Shown piece by piece: positions 16,553 through 23,554 of a stretch of 34,066 nt of DNA (position 1 is the first letter of the stretch; each line of letters begins with the position of its first letter). The DNA comes from Acidobacteriota bacterium (GTDB taxonomy: Bacteria; Acidobacteriota; Terriglobia; Terriglobales; Acidobacteriaceae), in the NCBI GenBank assembly GCA_003224755.1, contig QHZR01000020.1:1-34066 (forward strand). Reading direction: 5' to 3'. Under the pieces are notes generated by a model. The model saw nothing but the letters and a program-made list of their open reading frames with translations, did no database searches and was not told the origin of the DNA. The translations under genes and the position numbers were made by a program.

Positions 16553-16654
16553 AACACGTGGGACAGGCGGCTCGCCTGTCCAACACGAAAGCACCTCCGT
16601 CGTGGAGCTAGCGTTCGCCGAGACAGGACAGGCGAGCCGTCTGTCCCACGTGTT
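16553..16654. repeat. 102-bp MITE-like element with 29-bp terminal inverted repeats
   Basis: The left arm 16553-16581 and right arm 16626-16654 are reverse complements with a single mismatch. Each arm contains a nested GGACAGGCG palindrome. The centre includes a CTCC/GGAG hairpin. No open frame is contained. It sits about 50 bases before the lpxD start and may supply or interrupt its promoter. Confidence 0.8.
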
Positions 16655-16706
16655 CACAGCAGAACCCGGCTTCCCTTTCCCTTCGCAAACGTATAAAACA
16701 AGTGCC

Positions 16707-17702
16707 ATGCAGCGGCGACTGAGCGAGATTGCCGGCGTGGTTGGGGCGCGCGTCATCGGCGACGAACGACTCGAGGTTGCCGGTGTCGCAAGTATTGCCT
16801 CGGCCAAAGGCAGCGATCTGGTGTTTGTTGAGGACGAAAAGCATTTGGCATCAGCGCTTGAGTCGAAAGCCGCTGCCGTGGTGGCTGGAATATTCGCAGA
16901 AAACGTGGAGTCGTTAAAGCCGCTGCTGATCGCGGCAAATCCTCGGCTCGCATTCGCCCGCGCGGCGAAGCTGCTGCACAAACATGGCAGGCCTGCCGCT
17001 GGAATCCACCCAGCCGCGGTGGTACATGCATCCGCCGATCTAGGCGAAGGCGTCGCAGTTGACGCTCGCGCGATCGTGCACGAAGACGCTGTTGTCGGCG
17101 GCCGCACCTGGATCGGCGCCGGATGCGTCATCGGCAAGGCTGCCACAATCGGCGATGACTGCGCAATTCATCCCAATGTCACGATTTATCCCGGCACTCG
17201 CGTTGGCAATCGCGTGATCGTCCACGCCGGCGCGGTTCTCGGCAGCGACGGCTTCGGATACGTCCGCGATCCCGCTACTGGACGGCACAAAAAGTTCCCC
17301 CAAATCGGAGAGCTGGTAATCGAAGACGACGTCGAAATCGGGGCCAACACAACCATAGACCGCGGCGCGCTTGAGACTACTCGTATTGGCCGCGGCACAA
17401 AGATAGACAATCTCGTTCACATCGGCCACAACTGCCGGATCGGCGAGAACGTCATCATTGCGGCCCAGGCAGGATTTTCCGGCAGCATCGTAATCGAGAA
17501 CAACGTCGTTATCGGTGGCCAGGTGGGCATGGGCGAGCATGCATACATCGGGGAAGGCGTGATGCTCGGAGGCCAAGCTGGCGTGCTCCCCAAGAAGATA
17601 CTTCGGGGGAAGGGCGTGGCATTCTGGGGAACACCGGCGAAACCGTTGCGTGAGTATTTGAAGAGCCTCGCGGCATTGGCGAAGCTGGCACGAAAAGATT
17701 AA
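16707..17702 (+). CDS. lpxD: UDP-3-O-acylglucosamine N-acyltransferase
   Basis: A 331-residue enzyme of lipid A synthesis that adds the second 3-hydroxyacyl chain, from acyl-ACP, to UDP-3-O-acyl-glucosamine. The N-terminal uridine-binding domain (about 1-100) is followed by many hexapeptide repeats of a left-handed beta-helix. The catalytic histidine block VHIGHNCRIG and the AAQAGFSGS stretch are clear, and the trimeric C-terminal helix ends in LKSLAALAKLARK. The ATG at 16707 (MQRRLSEIAGV) is preferred; the 35 extra upstream codons come from an inverted-repeat element. It implies an outer membrane with lipid A. lnt lies downstream on the same strand, separated by a 191-bp repeat. Confidence 0.95.
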   Translation: MQRRLSEIAGVVGARVIGDERLEVAGVASIASAKGSDLVFVEDEKHLASALESKAAAVVAGIFAENVESLKPLLIAANPRLAFARAAKLLHKHGRPAAGIHPAAVVHASADLGEGVAVDARAIVHEDAVVGGRTWIGAGCVIGKAATIGDDCAIHPNVTIYPGTRVGNRVIVHAGAVLGSDGFGYVRDPATGRHKKFPQIGELVIEDDVEIGANTTIDRGALETTRIGRGTKIDNLVHIGHNCRIGENVIIAAQAGFSGSIVIENNVVIGGQVGMGEHAYIGEGVMLGGQAGVLPKKILRGKGVAFWGTPAKPLREYLKSLAALAKLARKD

Positions 17703-17725
17703 GCTCTCAATTCTCCTCATATGAT

Positions 17726-17916
17726 TGTCATCCCGAACTCGCACGCTGAGGCGGGCGAGAGAGGGACCTTACGATGCCGCATGGATCTATCCCGAACGTA
17801 AAGAGGATCTGACACGCTGCATGCGCATGAGCCAGCGCAGCCAGACTGCATCCCTGTCCCAAGCTGACGTTAGGTCCCTCTCCCGCTTTCCTTCGGAGGG
17901 CAGGTTCGGGATGACA
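17726..17916. repeat. 191-bp palindromic element between lpxD and lnt
   Basis: The outer ends TGTCATCCCGAAC (17726-17738) and GTTCGGGATGACA (17904-17916) are exact inverted repeats. An inner pair around GAGAGGGACCT (17759-17769) and AGGTCCCTCTC (17872-17882) extends the pairing. The central part has no gene. The structure suggests a non-autonomous mobile element. Confidence 0.75.
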
Positions 17917-17976
17917 TCACGATAGAGGATTTACAGAGCCCCAACGCGAGAGCGTGCCCTGATATTCTTTCCCTCA

Positions 17977-19557
17977 ATGCTCGGTATCAAACGACGCGCA
18001 TGGCTGCTGGCGATCCTCTCCGCCATACTGCAGATCGTAATCTTCCCTCTCGCGGACGTGTACATCTTGAGCTGGTTCGCGGTTGCCCCATTACTCGTTG
18101 CGATTCTGCGCGCCCGCCGACCGCACGCGCTCCAGCTCCAAGGCGCAGAAAAGCTTCTTCCGGCGGGTCCCGCGCAAGGCTTTCTGCTCGGCTACGCATG
18201 CGGAATTCTCTGGTACGGCGGGACCTGCTATTGGGTGTTCAATACCATGAAGCAATACGGCGGCATCGGTACTCTAGGCGCCACTGGTCTGCTGATTCTG
18301 TTCTGCCTTTATCTGGGCCTGTATCACGGTGCCTTCGGGCTGGTCATCAGTCTGCTGGCGAAAAAATCCCAGCGAATGGCTCTCCTGCTGGCTCCGTTCC
18401 TTTGGGTTGCGGTCGAGCTTGCGCGCACCCGCATCACCGGATTTCCCTGGGAGTTGCTGGGAACGGCGCAGGTGGGTAATATCCCGCTCGCGCGTCTTGC
18501 CACCTACACCGGCGTTTATGGAATTTCTTTCGAGATCATTGTCGTGAATACGGCAGTTGCGGCCGCGTTCGTGGTCCCGCGAAACCGGCGACGCAATCTT
18601 TTATTGGTCTCAATCATTGCCGCCTGCTTGCTTCAAGCTGCACGGCTTGTGCCGGCACCAAAGCTTGCCACGGACCACACCGCTGTTCTTGTGCAGGAAA
18701 ACGTGCCGGTGCTCGAAGGAGCCGATTGGACGCGGCAGTATTTCGATGACACCCTCACGGATCTTGGCCGGACTACGCTGACTGCTGTGGCCGGAAAGCC
18801 GGTGAATCTGATCGTATGGCCGGAATCTCCGGCGCCGTTTTACACCGGTGATCCGCTGTTCCGCAACGCGATAAGCGAACTCGCAATGACGACCCATGCA
18901 TCGGTGGTGACCGGAAGCATGGGGATCCAGAACGCGGAAATGTCTCAGCGGCCAACTCATATTTTCAACTCTGCGGCGCTGGTCGGCGCCGATGGCGGCT
19001 GGGACGGTCGTTATGACAAGATCCATCTGGTTCCGTTCGGCGAATATGTTCCCTTCAAGAGCTTGCTCGGTTTTGCCGGTGGATTAACCAAAGAGGTCGG
19101 CGATTTTTCTCGCGGTAGCTCGCGTGATCCCTTGCAGGCCGGCGATGAGAACCTTGGGATCTTCATCTGCTACGAATCGGTTTTCCCGGACGATGTTCGT
19201 CGTTTTGCAACGCAAGGCGCGCAAGTATTCATAAATATTTCGAACGACGGTTGGTACGGCGACAGCGGCGCCTATGCGCAACACCTGCAGCAGGCACGAA
19301 TGCGCGCCGTGGAAAATGGCCGCTGGCTCCTGCGCGATACCAACACCGGCGTCACAGCTGCGATTGATCCCTATGGTCGAGTTGTGCAGACAGTGCCGCG
19401 CAAGACTCGCACTGCACTGGTCGCGTCGTATGCACTCGAAGGCAGCACCACGTTTTACAGCCGGCACGGTGACTGGCTGGCGTATGCGTGTGCGATAATT
19501 TCTATAGGGGCGATCGTTGCTTCCTTGACTCCCGCAAAAGGCAGACCCACAGAATGA
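17977..19557 (+). CDS. lnt: Apolipoprotein N-acyltransferase
   Basis: A 526-residue inner-membrane enzyme that transfers an acyl chain from phospholipid to the N-terminal Cys of lipoproteins, the last maturation step. The N-terminal half has about six membrane segments. The C-terminal half is a nitrilase-fold domain with the catalytic Glu in VWPESPAPF, Lys in YDKIHLVPFGEYVPF and Cys in ICYESVFP. NISNDGWYG and QQARMRAVENGRWLLRDTNT follow as in the family. A final membrane helix closes the protein. Its stop overlaps the prfB start (ATGA at 19554-19557), so the two are probably co-translated. Confidence 0.96.
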   Translation: MLGIKRRAWLLAILSAILQIVIFPLADVYILSWFAVAPLLVAILRARRPHALQLQGAEKLLPAGPAQGFLLGYACGILWYGGTCYWVFNTMKQYGGIGTLGATGLLILFCLYLGLYHGAFGLVISLLAKKSQRMALLLAPFLWVAVELARTRITGFPWELLGTAQVGNIPLARLATYTGVYGISFEIIVVNTAVAAAFVVPRNRRRNLLLVSIIAACLLQAARLVPAPKLATDHTAVLVQENVPVLEGADWTRQYFDDTLTDLGRTTLTAVAGKPVNLIVWPESPAPFYTGDPLFRNAISELAMTTHASVVTGSMGIQNAEMSQRPTHIFNSAALVGADGGWDGRYDKIHLVPFGEYVPFKSLLGFAGGLTKEVGDFSRGSSRDPLQAGDENLGIFICYESVFPDDVRRFATQGAQVFINISNDGWYGDSGAYAQHLQQARMRAVENGRWLLRDTNTGVTAAIDPYGRVVQTVPRKTRTALVASYALEGSTTFYSRHGDWLAYACAIISIGAIVASLTPAKGRPTE

Positions 19558-20661
19558 TTCAGGAACTCGAGCAGGAATATACAGCTTTGCAGCAAAAGGT
19601 CCGCGAACTCCGGGAGTACCTTTGACGCGGGCAAGCTCCGTCCGCAACTCGCCGAAATAGACAAGCATGCCGCAGACCCGAACCTGTGGTCGAATCCGCA
19701 GAGATCTCAACAGGTCATGCGTGAGAAAAAACGCCTCGAGGGCCTGCTCTCGAACGAGGCTGATCTCATTCGGCGCACGGAAGACATCACCGCCTATTTT
19801 GATCTCGCGAAAGAAGGCGAGAATGTTGAAGCTGATCTTCGTCGCGAAATTGATTCTCTACGCGCCAAGGTTGATCAGCTCGAGACCGAGACCTTGCTCT
19901 CCGGCGATAACGATCCGCGTAATGCCATCGTGACCATTCATCCTGGCGCTGGCGGCACTGAGTCTCAGGATTGGGCCGAGATGCTCATGCGCATGTATCT
20001 GCGCTGGGCTGAGCGCCAGGGCTTTCAGACCGTGCTCTATGACTATCAGCCGGGCGAAGAAGCGGGGATAAAGTCGGCCACATTCGGCGTGAACGGCGAA
20101 TATGCGTACGGCCTTTTGACTAGCGAAATCGGCGTGCATCGGCTCGTGCGAATTTCACCTTTTGATCAGGCCAAGCGTCGCCACACTTCGTTCGCCAGCG
20201 TTTATGTTTCGCCTGAGATTGACGAATCCATCGAAGTCATTATCAAGCCGGAAGATCTCCGAATTGATACCTACCGTTCCAGCGGCAAAGGTGGACAGCA
20301 TGTGAACACCACCGATTCTGCCGTCCGCATTACGCATCTTCCGACCGGACTTGTCGCCGCTTGCCAGAACGAACGCTCGCAGCACAAAAATAAAGATCGC
20401 GCCATGAGCATGCTGCGATCGAAGTTATACGAATTCGAAATGGAGAAGAAGCGCGAAGCCACCAGAAAAATCGAGGACTCCAAACTCGACATAGATTTTG
20501 GCTCACAGATCCGCTCCTACGTCTTGCAACCCTATCGGCTCATTAAAGATCACCGCACCAAGACTGAAGTCGGCGATGTGGACCGGGTGATTGACGGCGA
20601 TCTGCAGCCCTTTATCCGCGCCTACCTCCGCATGCGCCGCGACGGCGGGAGTACGGCGTAA
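19554..20661 (+). CDS. prfB: Peptide chain release factor 2, made by +1 frameshift
   Basis: RF2 reads UGA and UAA stops. The ATG at 19554 opens a 23-codon zero frame (MIQELEQEYTALQQKVRELR, then EYL) that meets an in-frame TGA at 19623-19625. Skipping one T after CTT continues from GAC at 19624 without a break to 20661, giving about 368 residues, the usual length. SPF, the stop-codon recognition tripeptide, is in VRISPFDQAKRRHTSF. GGQ, the peptidyl hydrolysis motif, is in SSGKGGQHVNTTDSAVRITH. It shares an ATGA overlap with lnt. Automatic gene callers would start it wrongly at 19717 and lose 54 residues. Confidence 0.96.
19611..19626 (+). promoter_or_regulatory. Programmed +1 frameshift site of prfB
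   Basis: The site reads CGGGAG-TAC-CTT-TGA-C. A Shine-Dalgarno-like GGGAG lies three bases before the CTT slip codon, with the TGA stop followed by C, the weak context used in Escherichia coli prfB. Low RF2 slows termination at TGA and lets the ribosome shift, so the protein regulates its own synthesis. The layout is seen here; the mechanism is known for the family. Confidence 0.93.
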
Positions 20662-20999
20662 CAACAAGTCATCGAAACTCGCTAGTCTTCGCCACAACTC
20701 GTTGCTAACACGCAGATCCTCAGTTCTCACTCGCTGCTTAAGCAATTCTGTTCCCGACGAAACCACGATGAACGTGCTCCCTAGAGCAATTTGTGACGTA
20801 TGCACATTTCTGGTGTGAAGCATGTCACTGAGTTCTCGACTCTAATGGTTCATTATTACGTATGCTCCGAGGGCAAGATTATTTCTTACGCTCCGGCGGG
20901 CAACATTATTCCCTACGCCCCGAAGGGGCGACATTCGTTAGCCCAGCGCGTAAGCGCTGGGTCGCGATGTAACCCGGAGAGTCCGGCCAGGGACGGCAC
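20662..20999. other. Gap between prfB and the RAYT gene
   Basis: 20662-20820 shows no gene or clear structure. 20850-20930 holds three imperfect units of about 27 nt, each with a T(A/G)CGCyCCG-like core after an ATTATT run. The last contains the hairpin CGCCCC/GGGGCG (20916-20921 with 20925-20930). 20942-20961 is the REP-like palindrome described separately. Confidence 0.6.
20942..20961 (+). repeat. REP-like palindrome, upstream copy
   Basis: CCCAGCGC-GTAA-GCGCTGGG, a perfect 8-bp stem with a 4-nt loop, 38 bases before the RAYT start. It is the exact reverse complement of the downstream copy at 21482-21501. A smaller hairpin (20916-20930) lies on its outer side, as on the other flank. Confidence 0.85.
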
Positions 21000-21443
21000 A
21001 TGGCACATTCATATTCGAGCAATCTGGTCCATTACGTTTTCAGCACCGAGGGTCGCGTCAACTTAATTTCGGATCAGCGACAAGAACATCTTTACACGTA
21101 TTTGTTCGGCATCGCCAAGAAGTTGAAGGTTGAGATCTTAGCCATTGGGGGTATTTCCAATCATGTTCACATCCTTTTAGCATTGCCCGCGGCAAAGACT
21201 CTCTCCGAAGTTGTTCGCGATCTGAAAGCAAATTCATCGCGTTGGATGAGAGAAGAGGATCGGCGGTTCGGCTGGCAGGAAGGCTTTGGAGCCTTCAGAG
21301 TAAGCGCATCGCAAGTACCCGTCGTGAAGGCATACATTCGAAATCAAGCAGCGCATCATGCAAAGCGCACTTTTGAGGAAGAGTTTCTGGCTCTCCTGAG
21401 GAAATCCGGGCTTGCTTTCGACAGCAAATTTATCTTCGGTTAG
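21000..21443 (+). CDS. REP-associated tyrosine transposase (RAYT, IS200-like Y1 HUH)
   Basis: A 147-residue single-strand DNA transposase of the Y1_Tnp family. The metal-binding HUH motif is in ISNHVHILLALP (about 54-62). The probable nucleophile is Tyr in VKAYIRNQAAHHAKRTFEEE near residue 115. RAYTs nick and join at REP hairpins, and matching hairpins flank this gene on both sides in opposite orientation. The length is full for the family and there are no interrupting stops, so it may still be active. The N-terminus AHSYSSNLVHYVFSTEGR is typical. The ATG at 21000 is the natural start. Confidence 0.92.
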   Translation: MAHSYSSNLVHYVFSTEGRVNLISDQRQEHLYTYLFGIAKKLKVEILAIGGISNHVHILLALPAAKTLSEVVRDLKANSSRWMREEDRRFGWQEGFGAFRVSASQVPVVKAYIRNQAAHHAKRTFEEEFLALLRKSGLAFDSKFIFG

Positions 21444-21477
21444 TGCCGCCCGTCCCGGGCTCCTGGTCTACCGTTCA

Positions 21478-21525
21478 CGGACCCAGCGCTTACGCGCTGG
21501 GTCCGAGTCTCGCTCCTGACGGAGC
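21478..21525 (+). repeat. REP-like palindrome pair, downstream copy
   Basis: A 12-bp stem CGGACCCAGCGC/GCGCTGGGTCCG (21478-21489 with 21494-21505) with a TTAC loop, then a smaller hairpin GCTCC/GGAGC (21512-21516 with 21521-21525). Read on the minus strand the order (small hairpin, GA-rich spacer, CCCAGCGC hairpin) matches the upstream flank of the transposase gene. Confidence 0.85.
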
Positions 21526-21598
21526 TTTGAGAAGCCCACGCAAATTGGACGGTTCTTAACGAAGTCGTCGTTCTGCGGTGAGATACAAAACCATTCGA

Positions 21599-21619
21599 GG
21601 TCAGAGCCGTTCTCTGACC
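21599..21619 (+). repeat. 8-bp stem hairpin
   Basis: GGTCAGAG/CTCTGACC around a CCGTT loop, in the leader region of the conserved unknown gene at 21722. It is followed by ACCAACATACGACCAACATA, a short direct repeat. It could be a transcript structure; no function is seen. Confidence 0.5.
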
Positions 21620-21692
21620 AACATACGACCAACATATCTTCGGTAACGTTACTCCCGCTGAAAACTCTGGAAACTCAGGCTGTGGTGCGAGA

Positions 21693-21709
21693 TTCTGTAC
21701 CGTACAGAA
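21693..21709 (+). promoter_or_regulatory. Perfect 17-nt palindrome before the start of a conserved unknown gene
   Basis: TTCTGTAC-C-GTACAGAA is an exact dyad with a single central base, ending 12 bases before the ATG at 21722. The size and symmetry suit a dimeric transcription factor site. No regulator gene lies beside it, so the binding protein is unknown. Confidence 0.55.
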
Positions 21710-21721
21710 ATCTATCTCGCC

Positions 21722-22993
21722 ATGTCCCGAATGCTGGACCTCATCCGCGCCAATGCCTTGTCGTCACATCAGATGATGTCGGCTTCAAAGGGCGCCCTTC
21801 GCCTTCCGGCCGCGGAGATGGTCGAAATTCTGGTCTGCATGGCCGAGCACAATAAGATTTTCGGCGCAAACGCGCGATTCACGCTCGCTGCATGGGATGA
21901 GGCCTCAGCCAGAGCCATCGTTGCCGATTCCTCCACGCCAAGAGAGGTCCTCGACTATTGGCTAGATCCCAGAAATCTGCGGTCGGCGCTTTTTCCTCTA
22001 TTGCTCGAAAACGAATCTGTGCCGCTGACGAAGATTGCCGAACTCGCAACCACGCTGAAAAGCGAGTGGATTGAGGCGATGATCGTCAGTCCGCGGGTCC
22101 GCAAGTCGCGGCAGATTCAAAACGACTTGAGTTCCAACAAAGACCTCTCGGGAGTGCAGGCCGCAAGAGTGCGCGAGCTCATCACGGGAAAGCCAGCGGA
22201 AATTCCGGCTCCGGCTCCGCCCGTTGTTGAGGAACCCGTGGTCGTATCGGAGACGCATTCGCCCGAGTCAACCGTCCCACCGGAACCGCACGCGCCCGTT
22301 GCTCCAGTAAGCGCATGCGCCTCCGACCCCGACGCCGCTCTTGTCGCATTCTACGTTGAACACGCGGCCGAAATCGCAGCTGAAGGCGAGAAGCCCTTCC
22401 AGCCGATCGGTGGCATCCACGACGGATTTCATGACAAAGCCGATGTACAAACCAAAGTGGCCGCTGCTGCAGCGTCGGCCAGCCAGGCTCCTGCATTGAC
22501 CCCAAGTGCTGCACCCGCGCCCAAGCCCGCGTTGCCCAAGAGATTGGTCAATCCTGAAGACGAAAAACGGGGAAGCGTCCTGCAAAAGATCAGTAAGCTC
22601 GACATTAAGGGACGAATCCACTTAGCGATGAAGGGCACGAAAGAGGAGCGTGCCATCCTGGTTCGCGACGGCACCAAGATCGTCGCCTTGGCCGTCCTCG
22701 ATTCCCCAAAGATCAGCGATGGCGAGGTCGAAAAATTCGCCAGCCAAAGGAACGTGCTGGAAGCACTGCTGCGTGCAATTCCGCTGAAACGCCGCTTCAT
22801 CAAGAATTACGCGGTGGTGAGAAATCTGGTATTCAATCCGCGCACGCCTCTCGATATCGGCCTCGGCCTTATGAAGAACCTATTGATTCAGGACCTCCGC
22901 AATCTTTCCGGAAATAAAGAAGTATCTGAAACCGTCCGCAAGCTGGCGCTGAGAATGTTCAAGCAGAAGTCTGAAGCTGCTACCAAAAAATAG
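21722..22993 (+). CDS. Conserved protein of unknown function with HEAT-like C-terminal region
   Basis: A 423-residue soluble protein. The N-terminal part (1-150) is mostly helical. A Pro/Ala/Glu-rich linker follows (about 155-280, with PAEIPAPAPPVVEEPVV). The C-terminal part (about 285-420) reads LDIKGRIHLAMKGTKEERAI, LVRDGTKIVALAVLDSPKIS and LVFNPRTPLDIGLGLMKNLL. It resembles an alpha-helical repeat domain present in Acidobacteriota and myxobacterial proteins of unknown role. No signal peptide or membrane helix is present. A 17-nt palindrome sits just before the start. The CoA-binding gene follows 30 bases later. Function not assigned. Confidence 0.75.
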   Translation: MSRMLDLIRANALSSHQMMSASKGALRLPAAEMVEILVCMAEHNKIFGANARFTLAAWDEASARAIVADSSTPREVLDYWLDPRNLRSALFPLLLENESVPLTKIAELATTLKSEWIEAMIVSPRVRKSRQIQNDLSSNKDLSGVQAARVRELITGKPAEIPAPAPPVVEEPVVVSETHSPESTVPPEPHAPVAPVSACASDPDAALVAFYVEHAAEIAAEGEKPFQPIGGIHDGFHDKADVQTKVAAAAASASQAPALTPSAAPAPKPALPKRLVNPEDEKRGSVLQKISKLDIKGRIHLAMKGTKEERAILVRDGTKIVALAVLDSPKISDGEVEKFASQRNVLEALLRAIPLKRRFIKNYAVVRNLVFNPRTPLDIGLGLMKNLLIQDLRNLSGNKEVSETVRKLALRMFKQKSEAATKK

Positions 22994-23023
22994 CAACGCG
23001 CCCGCTGCGCTAAAATACCAGCG

Positions 23024-23437
23024 GTGACTGCGCTTCCGAAATTAGATCCCATTCGCGAGTTGCTGCTGCGTGCCAAGACCATTGCCGTCGTCGGACTATC
23101 AGATAGTCCGTTGCGCCCCAGCCATGGGGTCTCCGCCTACATGCAGGGGCAGGGATACAAGATCATCCCCGTGAATCCGACGATTACTGAAGCCTTGGGA
23201 GAAAAATCGTTCGCATCGTTACTTGAAGTTCCAGTGAAGATTGATCTTGTGAACATTTTTCGCCGCTCAGAATTCGTGGGACCAATTGTGGATCAAGCAA
23301 TCGAGCTAAAAATTCCCGCGGTGTGGATGCAGGAACAAGTCATCAACCAAGCCGCCGCCGAAAAGGCAGGCAAAGCCGGGATGTTCATTGCCATGAACCT
23401 CTGCATTCTGAAAGAGCACCAGGCCCGGTTTCGTTAA
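23024..23437 (+). CDS. CoA-binding protein (YccU family)
   Basis: A 137-residue Rossmann-like domain of the kind found at the N-terminus of succinyl-CoA synthetase alpha. Motifs seen are TIAVVGLSDSPLRPSHGV near residue 20 (nucleotide/CoA loop), YKIIPVNPTI, KIDLVNIFRRSEFVGPIVDQ, PAVWMQEQVIN, and a final MNLCILKEH. Stand-alone members bind CoA but their role is poorly known. The GTG at 23024 fits the family length. It is probably co-transcribed with the preceding unknown gene. Confidence 0.88.
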   Translation: MTALPKLDPIRELLLRAKTIAVVGLSDSPLRPSHGVSAYMQGQGYKIIPVNPTITEALGEKSFASLLEVPVKIDLVNIFRRSEFVGPIVDQAIELKIPAVWMQEQVINQAAAEKAGKAGMFIAMNLCILKEHQARFR

Positions 23438-23454
23438 GGCCTTTTTACCTTAAA

Positions 23455-23553
23455 AACATCTCACGACGAGACACGAACCACAAAGAAAAGCCAAGATAAA
23501 GAAACGTGTTCTTGATTTCTCAGTGCCTCCGTGTCTCCGTGGTGAAATCGTGT
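23455..23553. repeat. Dispersed repeat in the convergent gap
   Basis: On the minus strand the part near 23515-23553 reads ACCACGGAGACACGGAGGCA, a GGAGACAC-rich periodic tract like other short-period repeats of this window. A looser ACGAGACACGAACCAC lies at 23464-23480. It separates the convergent CoA-binding and phosphatase genes. No terminator with a T-run was found. Confidence 0.4.
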
Positions 23554-23554
23554 T

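Noticed and set aside
20850-20961. CRISPR-like array before the RAYT
   Set aside because: The three units are imperfect and directly adjacent, with no spacers of uniform length and no cas genes; REP-type repeats explain them.
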